This document shows, piece by piece, positions 1 to 4,212 of a stretch of 8,000 nt of DNA. The notes under the pieces were generated by a model. The model was not told the DNA's origin, did not search any database, and worked only from the letters and a program-made list of their open reading frames with translations. The position numbers and the translations under genes are program-made. The DNA lies in assembly GCA_937952995.1 (NCBI GenBank), contig CALFYB010000088.1, forward strand, positions 1 to 8,000, read 5' to 3'. Positions within the stretch are counted from its first letter, which is position 1. Every line of letters begins with the position of its first letter. The DNA is from an uncultured Caulobacteraceae bacterium. Its GTDB lineage: Bacteria; Pseudomonadota; Alphaproteobacteria; Caulobacterales; Caulobacteraceae.

Positions 1-176
1 GGCGCAAACCCAGCGTGGCGCGCTTTGACCTGCCGGGCATGACGGCGATCAACCTCCTTTGCCAGAACGCGTTGGGCGGCGGACAGTTGGCGACCTTGCG
101 GCTTGATGCGCTGGCCAAGGGCAAGGCGCAGCAATTGCTGGAGTTTCCGGTGAAGGTTCCGGCGCGGTTGGTCTGA
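1..176 (+). CDS. C-terminal end of a probable AtuA/DUF1446-family protein (5' end outside window)
   Basis: The frame that reads through from position 3 is open for 57 codons and ends at TGA 174-176. The visible tail contains TAINLLCQNALGGGQLATLR, followed by a short LRLDALAKGKAQQLL stretch and a final VPARLV. The pattern of an asparagine-containing hydrophobic segment, ALGGG, LRLD, a GK pair and a terminal LL resembles, from memory, the C-terminus of acyclic terpene utilisation AtuA-like (DUF1446) proteins of about 450-600 residues. Those proteins are linked to acyclic terpene and branched acyl-CoA catabolism, but many members have no known substrate. Only the tail is present, so the catalytic part cannot be judged. 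The gene converges with the hydrolase gene on the other strand, and a large hairpin repeat starts 18 bp after its stop. That the frame is coding is fairly sure; the family name is moderately sure. Confidence 0.55.
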   Translation, partial: RKPSVARFDLPGMTAINLLCQNALGGGQLATLRLDALAKGKAQQLLEFPVKVPARLV

Positions 177-193
177 GGGATAAGAAAACAAGG

Positions 194-294
194 CCCCCTA
201 CGGCCCTTCGGGCCACTTCCCCCAGAGGGGGAAGATTTACCGTCTCTTGATCTTCCCCCTCTGGGGGAAGTACCGGCGAAGCCGGGGTAGGGGG
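194..294. repeat. Large palindromic repeat with a 22-bp perfect inverted pair and nested hairpins
   Basis: Positions 215-236 and 250-271 are exact reverse complements over 22 bp, separated by 13 bp. Each arm is itself a hairpin: CTTCCCCC (216-223) pairs with GGGGGAAG (227-234) around a 3-nt AGA loop. The pairing continues outward less perfectly to CCCCCTA (194-200) against TAGGGGG (288-294), giving a foldable unit of about 100 nt followed by TTCTTT. It starts 18 bp after the stop of the upstream gene, so it may end or stabilise that transcript. The form, a hairpin half plus an inverted mate, is that of REP/REPIN-type intergenic repeats. Confidence 0.8.
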
Positions 295-316
295 TTCTTT
301 AATCCACACATCCCCC

Positions 317-415
317 GCGTCATTGCGAGGCGCATCGCGCCGAAGCAACCTAGGGGAACATCCATTCCGGTTCGTGTCAGACCACTGGGTTGCTTCGCTG
401 CGCTCGCAATGACGC
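317..415. repeat. Second palindromic repeat family (GCGTCATTGCGAG / CTCGCAATGACGC)
   Basis: The outer arms GCGTCATTGCGAG (317-329) and CTCGCAATGACGC (403-415) match over 13 bp. The inner arms CGAAGCAACC (341-350) and GGTTGCTTCG (388-397) match over 10 bp. Between them the left arm carries 11 nt and the right arm 5 nt, so the stem has an asymmetric bulge, and the loop is about 37 nt. Similar 'CATTGCGAG ... GAAGCAA' palindromes are familiar from intergenic DNA of many alphaproteobacteria. When translated, such repeats give a CERSEATQW-type peptide often mis-annotated as protein. The sequence is unrelated to the repeat at 194-294. Confidence 0.8.
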
Positions 416-430
416 GAGAAAGAAAACAAA

Positions 431-512
431 GCCCTTACCCAACCCTCTCCCACAGGGAGAGGGCTCATTCCCCCTTTGCCCTTTCCCCCCTTGAGGGGGA
501 GAGGGTTGGGAG
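431..512. repeat. REPIN-like doublet, copy 1 (CCCTCTCCC hairpin family)
   Basis: The left half is a perfect 9-bp hairpin: CCCTCTCCC (443-451), ACA loop, GGGAGAGGG (455-463). The right half, around 481-505, is a looser C-run/G-run hairpin. The outer arms pair exactly over 13 bp: CCCAACCCTCTCC (438-450) with GGAGAGGGTTGGG (498-510). Positions 431-465 match 7041-7075 at 34 of 35 bases, with 29 consecutive identical bases (437-465 and 7047-7075), so this is a dispersed repeat rather than a chance terminator. It lies between converging genes and could serve as a terminator in either direction. Confidence 0.85.
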
Positions 513-526
513 AGGGGGGTGTTCAT

Positions 527-600
527 CCACTTCCCTCTCCGCCGGAGTGAAAGGGTCTGGGTCCCCGCCTTCGCGGGGAACACGGCAGGGTAGGGGGTCT
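527..600. repeat. Short palindromic repeat with TCCCCGC/GCGGGGA hairpin next to the hydrolase stop
   Basis: TCCCCGC (562-568) and GCGGGGA (573-579) form a perfect 7-bp stem with a 4-nt CTTC loop. This sits inside a longer G-rich stretch that runs up to the stop codon of the minus-strand hydrolase gene. The hairpin and its flanks resemble a widespread alphaproteobacterial intergenic repeat, whose minus-strand translation gives FPAKAGT-like peptides. On the minus strand it lies about 20 nt past the hydrolase stop, where a terminator would be expected, but no clear T-run follows on that strand. The outer limits are approximate. Confidence 0.6.
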
Positions 601-1571
601 TAGGCGGGCAGCCCTGCCAGCCATTCCAAAATCAGGGCATTGACCGCTTCGGGTGCCTCTTGCTGGGTCCAGTGGCCGCAGCCGGGCAGGAGTTCGGCTT
701 TGGTGAGGTTGGGGATCTGGGAGCGCATGGCGGCCAGAAGGTCGATGTCGCCGAGCATGCTCAGCACCAGATCGCGCTGGCCGCCGATGAACAGGGCCGG
801 TTGCTCGATCAGGCGGCCTTGGAACTGTTGCAGATAGGCGAAGTCGCGGTCGTGATTGCGATAGCGGTTCAAGGGACCGCGCAGGCCAGAGACCTCGAAC
901 TCGTTGACATAATAGTCCAGATCTTCGTCCGTCAGCCATGCGGGGAAGGGCTGGGGATCGACCAATCCCTCGAGCAAGGTAGCATCGACCGTCTTATCAT
1001 TGGGCCATGTCCCATCGGGGGCATCACCGCTGATCGCGTAGTAGAACTTGCGCAGGAAATCGCGAATATCGCCTTCGAGGTCATCCTCGGCCTGAGGCGA
1101 TTTTTGGAAATAGTGCTGATAGAAGAATTTCCCGCGCGAGGTGAAGACCTGCTCGATCATGTCGCTGAACGAGGCCTTTGGCACGCCCAGATAGGGCACC
1201 GATAGGCCGCAGACGGCGCGAACCCGGTCCGGGCGGATCAGGGCGCTGTTCCAGACCTGCGGCGCACCCCAGTCATGGCCGATCAGCACCGCCTTCTCGC
1301 CGGGGCTGAGCACCTCGATCAGACCGGCAATGTCACCAACCAGCGATTCCATGTCGTAGGCGGCGATGGCGTGGGGCTTGGACGAGCCGCCATAGCCGCG
1401 CACATCCATGGCCACAGCGCGGTACCCGGCCTTGGCAATCGGCTCCATCTGATGGCGCCAAGAATACCAGCTCTCGGGAAAGCCATGGACCATGAGGACC
1501 AGCGGGCCTTGGCCCTTGGTCGCGATACGGATGCGGCGCGTGCCGACGGAATGGGTTTCAAAGGTGGGCAT
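600..1571 (-). CDS. Alpha/beta hydrolase, epoxide hydrolase type
   Basis: A 323-residue cytoplasmic protein with no signal peptide or membrane segment. The epoxide hydrolase signature is almost complete. HGFP (29-32) supplies the oxyanion hole. GHDWGA (98-103) carries nucleophile Asp100 rather than Ser or Cys. Cap tyrosines lie at Tyr151 (in FFYQHYFQ, very like soluble epoxide hydrolase) and Tyr237 (in NRYRN). Asp267 (GQRDLV) and His300 (GCGHWTQQEAPE) complete the charge relay. Such enzymes open epoxides to vicinal diols through an ester intermediate; dehalogenases share the Asp nucleophile but not the paired cap tyrosines. The ATG is preceded by GGAG at 1581-1584 (minus strand), 9 nt upstream and inside the last codons of the GST gene, which ends only 5 bp away, so the two are very likely cotranscribed. 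The natural substrate cannot be told from sequence. Confidence 0.93.
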   Translation of the reverse strand: MPTFETHSVGTRRIRIATKGQGPLVLMVHGFPESWYSWRHQMEPIAKAGYRAVAMDVRGYGGSSKPHAIAAYDMESLVGDIAGLIEVLSPGEKAVLIGHDWGAPQVWNSALIRPDRVRAVCGLSVPYLGVPKASFSDMIEQVFTSRGKFFYQHYFQKSPQAEDDLEGDIRDFLRKFYYAISGDAPDGTWPNDKTVDATLLEGLVDPQPFPAWLTDEDLDYYVNEFEVSGLRGPLNRYRNHDRDFAYLQQFQGRLIEQPALFIGGQRDLVLSMLGDIDLLAAMRSQIPNLTKAELLPGCGHWTQQEAPEAVNALILEWLAGLPA

Positions 1572-1576
1572 GGGTC

Positions 1577-2230
1577 TTAGCTCCAGGACGGGTTGACCTG
1601 TTGGTCGTTCGCAGCGGTGGATTGGGCGAGCTTGGCGCGTTTGAAGCCGTCACGGTCCTGCATCCTTGCCCAATAGGCGGCTACAGCGGGCGGGAACTGT
1701 TCGTTGAGCTTCAAGGTTTCGGCCAGCAGCAAGGCATAGGACACAGAGATATCGGCCGCCGTGAACCGGCCCGCTGCGACGAAGTCTTGCGTTGAGACGA
1801 TGGCCTCTAGGCCGCGCAATCTGGCCAGAAACCATTTGGCATAGTCTTCGGCCACCTGCGGATTGCGCCGTTCCTTGGGCTCTAGGCGCGTGTAACGCAG
1901 CACCAGGGTCTGCGGGAAGGTCAAGGTTGCCTCGCCATAGTGCAGGGCGTTGAGATAGGCACCGAACCCCGGCTCATCGACCGTAACGCCCAAGGTCCCA
2001 GCCCCAAACTTGGCCGCCAGATATTCGCAGATGGCGGCGGACTCGGTCATGCGCATCTCGCCGTCGAAGAAGGCCGGGATGGTGCCGAGCGGATTGATCT
2101 GCAGATAGCCGCGATCATGCATGCGCGGCGGAAAGGGCAGCATCTTCAGCTCATAGGCCAACCCCAGCTCTTCCAGCGCCCAAAGCGGACGGAACGAGCG
2201 GGCGTCCGCGCAGTGATAGAGGGTGATCAT
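1577..2230 (-). CDS. Glutathione S-transferase family protein
   Basis: A 217-residue soluble protein of normal GST length. The N-terminal thioredoxin-like domain (about 1-75) shows SFRPLWALEELGLAYE (12-27), NPLGTIPAF (46-54) with the conserved cis-proline Pro52, and ESAAICEYL (63-71), whose Glu63-Ser64 normally bind the gamma-glutamyl group of glutathione. The helical C-terminal domain has the FTAADIS box (155-161) with capping Asp159. Ser12 is the likely residue activating the thiol, by analogy with bacterial Ser- or Cys-type classes. The enzyme would conjugate glutathione to electrophiles, or act as an isomerase or reductase; the substrate is unknown. It is the first gene of a minus-strand pair with the epoxide hydrolase and is divergent from gamma-glutamyltransferase, which fits a glutathione/electrophile role. 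A weak GGGGA lies about 9 nt before the ATG. Confidence 0.92.
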   Translation of the reverse strand: MITLYHCADARSFRPLWALEELGLAYELKMLPFPPRMHDRGYLQINPLGTIPAFFDGEMRMTESAAICEYLAAKFGAGTLGVTVDEPGFGAYLNALHYGEATLTFPQTLVLRYTRLEPKERRNPQVAEDYAKWFLARLRGLEAIVSTQDFVAAGRFTAADISVSYALLLAETLKLNEQFPPAVAAYWARMQDRDGFKRAKLAQSTAANDQQVNPSWS

Positions 2231-2438
2231 CCAGCGTTTCCCCAGTGGTCTTGATAGGCAGTGGTCTACATCTGTGCCTGTTTATCAGGCCTCATTGACA
2301 GCAAGGACTGCCCGATTGCCCAAACCATACTGTTTTTCTGCCAAAGGCCAGAGCCTTATGCCGAGGAAAGTCGATCAGATCGTGACGCCGATGGGGCTTG
2401 CAGGCTAGGGTCGCGCCCATCGTCACCCTTGGATATTC
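2231..2438. promoter_or_regulatory. Divergent intergenic region between the GST operon and ggt
   Basis: These 208 bp separate two divergent genes and must hold promoters for both, judging from arrangement alone. A 9-bp direct repeat, CAGTGGTCT, occurs at 2243-2251 and 2259-2267, a 16-bp period, 13 to 37 bases upstream of the GST start codon. A perfect TTGACA lies at 2295-2300 on the plus strand, but no good -10 element of E. coli or Caulobacter type stands at the right spacing. CGATCAGATCG (2372-2382) is an 11-bp palindrome with a central unpaired base. No convincing coding frame, riboswitch or terminator is seen. The promoter positions are not resolved. Confidence 0.5.
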
Positions 2439-4160
2439 ATGATGCGCGCCTTCGCCCCGTTCCAACAGCTTTCCGCCCTCGTCCTCAGCGCCTCGCTCGC
2501 CCTCGCGCCTCTGCCGGTTCTGGCGCGGGAAGCCCCTAAGGCGCAGCCGGTTGCGACGGCACAGTTTAAGGCTGGAGCGGTGGCAACCTCGGACGCCTAT
2601 AGCGCGGTGGTGGCCAAGGCGATCTTGCAAAAGGGCGGCAATGCGGTGGATGCGGCGGTGGCGACGGCCTTTGCGCTGGCCGTGACCTTGCCAGAGGCGG
2701 GCAATCTGGGCGGCGGCGGGTTCATGACCGTCTGGATGGACGGCAAGCCCTATTTCCTCGACTATCGCGAGCGCGCCCCGGCCAAGGCCTCGGCGGACAT
2801 GTATCTGGACGAAAAGGGCAATGTCGTTCCTGGCCTCAGCCTTGTCGGCAACCTGTCAGCAGGTATTCCCGGCACGGTGCGCGGCATGGCGGCGGTCCAT
2901 GGCCGCTTTGGCCACCTGCCGTGGAAGGATGTCGTCGCACCCGCCATCGCGCTGGCCCGCGACGGGTTCGTGGTGCCGGAGCGCCTGCAAAAGAACCGCG
3001 ACGCCGACATGCCCAACTATGCCGGCAAGACCAATTTCGCGGCATACTATGCGGGCATGAATGCGGGGGCCGTCTTCAAGCAGCCTCAACTGGCCGCCAC
3101 GCTGCAACGCATCGCCGCGCAGGGCGACAAGGGCTTTTATGAGGGCCGCACCGCCGACCTGATCGTCGCCCAGATGGGGCGTGGACCGGTCAAGGGGATC
3201 ATCACCAAGGCTGATCTGGCAAGCTATAAGGCCGTGTGGCGCGAGCCGGTGCGGGCCTCTTGGAACGGCTATGATGTGATCACCGCCCCGCCGCCCAGCT
3301 CTGGCGGTATTGCCCTGATCCAACTCTTGAAGATGAAGTCTATTCTGGCCCCGGCCTTTGAGGGCGTCGCTCACAATAGCCCGCAATATATTCACCTGCT
3401 GGCCGAGATCGAAAAGCGGGTCTATGCCGACCGGGCGGAATATCTGGGTGACCCCGACTTCGTGAAGGTCCCTGTCGAGGCCCTGATTGACCCGGCCTAC
3501 CTTGCGGCCCGCGCGGGCGAGGTGAAGGCCCTGACCCCTTCGGAGACCCGCAAGATCAATCCGGGTCTGGAGAAGCTGGAAACCACCCACTTCTCGGTCG
3601 TCGACCGCTGGGGCAATGCGGTGTCCAACACCTACACGCTCAATGGCAGCTTCGGGTCCGGCGTGGTCGTCGAGGGCGCAGGCTTCCTGATGAATGACGA
3701 GATGGACGATTTCTCGGTCAAGGCCGGGGTGCCCAACGTCTATGGCGTCGTCGGCGGCACGGCCAATGCGATTGCACCGCTCAAGACCCCGCTGTCCTCC
3801 ATGACCCCGACCATCCTCTTAAGGGACGGCAAGGTGGCGATGGTCATCGGCACGCCCGGCGGCTCGCGCATCTTCACGTGGGTGTTTCAGGTCATGACCA
3901 ATGTCTATGACTTCAAGATGCCGCTTCAGACTGCCGTTGACGCCCAGCGCGTCCACCACCAACTGCTGCCCGAAAACCTGATCATTGCCGAGCGGTTCTT
4001 CCCGATTGCCGCGCCCGTGGTCAAGGCCTTGGAAGCGCGCGGCTATCATGTCGACAATGCCGGTTGGGGCGGGGATATTGAGGCGATCCAGATCACCGAT
4101 GGCCAGCCCGTCGCGGCCTCGGACCCACGCGGCCGCGGCGTGTCGGTGGTTGTTCCCTGA
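2439..4160 (+). CDS. ggt: Gamma-glutamyltransferase, exported proenzyme
   Basis: A 573-residue protein, close to E. coli Ggt (580). It cleaves the gamma-glutamyl bond of glutathione and its conjugates by hydrolysis or transfer to an acceptor. Residues 1-29 form a signal peptide with hydrophobic core LVLSASLALAPLP and probable cleavage after VLA29, so it acts in the periplasm. The family start GGNAVDAAVATAFAL and GNLGGGGFMTVW is present. Arg110 (YRERAPAKAS) matches the glutamate-binding Arg114 of E. coli. Autocleavage is expected before Thr382 in LETTHFSVVDRWGN, making Thr382 the nucleophile of the small subunit. MNDEMDDFS (418-426) gives the glutamate-binding Asp424; PLSSM gives Ser453-Ser454; TPGGSR gives oxyanion-hole Gly474-Gly475. 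The C-terminus has ASDPRGRG. ATG 2439 is followed at once by a second ATG, either possible; TTGGA at 2429-2433 is a weak ribosome-binding site. The protein looks intact and active. Confidence 0.96.
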   Translation: MMRAFAPFQQLSALVLSASLALAPLPVLAREAPKAQPVATAQFKAGAVATSDAYSAVVAKAILQKGGNAVDAAVATAFALAVTLPEAGNLGGGGFMTVWMDGKPYFLDYRERAPAKASADMYLDEKGNVVPGLSLVGNLSAGIPGTVRGMAAVHGRFGHLPWKDVVAPAIALARDGFVVPERLQKNRDADMPNYAGKTNFAAYYAGMNAGAVFKQPQLAATLQRIAAQGDKGFYEGRTADLIVAQMGRGPVKGIITKADLASYKAVWREPVRASWNGYDVITAPPPSSGGIALIQLLKMKSILAPAFEGVAHNSPQYIHLLAEIEKRVYADRAEYLGDPDFVKVPVEALIDPAYLAARAGEVKALTPSETRKINPGLEKLETTHFSVVDRWGNAVSNTYTLNGSFGSGVVVEGAGFLMNDEMDDFSVKAGVPNVYGVVGGTANAIAPLKTPLSSMTPTILLRDGKVAMVIGTPGGSRIFTWVFQVMTNVYDFKMPLQTAVDAQRVHHQLLPENLIIAERFFPIAAPVVKALEARGYHVDNAGWGGDIEAIQITDGQPVAASDPRGRGVSVVVP

Positions 4161-4212
4161 TCAGCGACAGGTTCCTGTTCCGTTTCGGTCGCGGCGCCGC
4201 TAAGCAAGGCGG

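Noticed and set aside
194..600. The repeat-rich gap as a CRISPR array
   Set aside because: The repeats are of different families, are not regularly spaced, are palindromic units rather than identical direct repeats, and no cas gene is nearby.
49..603. Open frames on both strands across the first intergenic gap (49-468 minus, 247-603 plus, 377-583 minus)
   Set aside because: They are made almost entirely of palindromic repeats and translate to low-complexity or CERSEATQW- and FPAKAGT-type peptides known as annotation artefacts. They also overlap each other and the end of the upstream gene.
660..1205. 181-codon plus-strand frame opposite the hydrolase gene
   Set aside because: The minus-strand epoxide hydrolase has complete catalytic motifs across this stretch; the plus frame shows nothing recognisable.
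2295..2330. Perfect TTGACA as a promoter for ggt
   Set aside because: No -10 element of E. coli type lies 16-18 bp away, and no Caulobacter GCTANAWC-like element lies 10-14 bp away. A lone hexamer in 208 bp can be chance.
2372..2382. CGATCAGATCG palindrome as an operator
   Set aside because: It has only 5-bp arms around one base and no second copy nearby, so it is too short to call without conservation data.
2856..3590. 244-codon open frame on the minus strand inside ggt
   Set aside because: It lies opposite conserved gamma-glutamyltransferase sequence, has no recognisable motifs, and is best explained as a GC-driven shadow.
4161..4212. Terminator or small gene between ggt and the helicase
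   Set aside because: Only a 5-bp ACAGG/CCTGT arm pair with a 2-nt centre is present, with no T-run, and the gap is too short for a gene.
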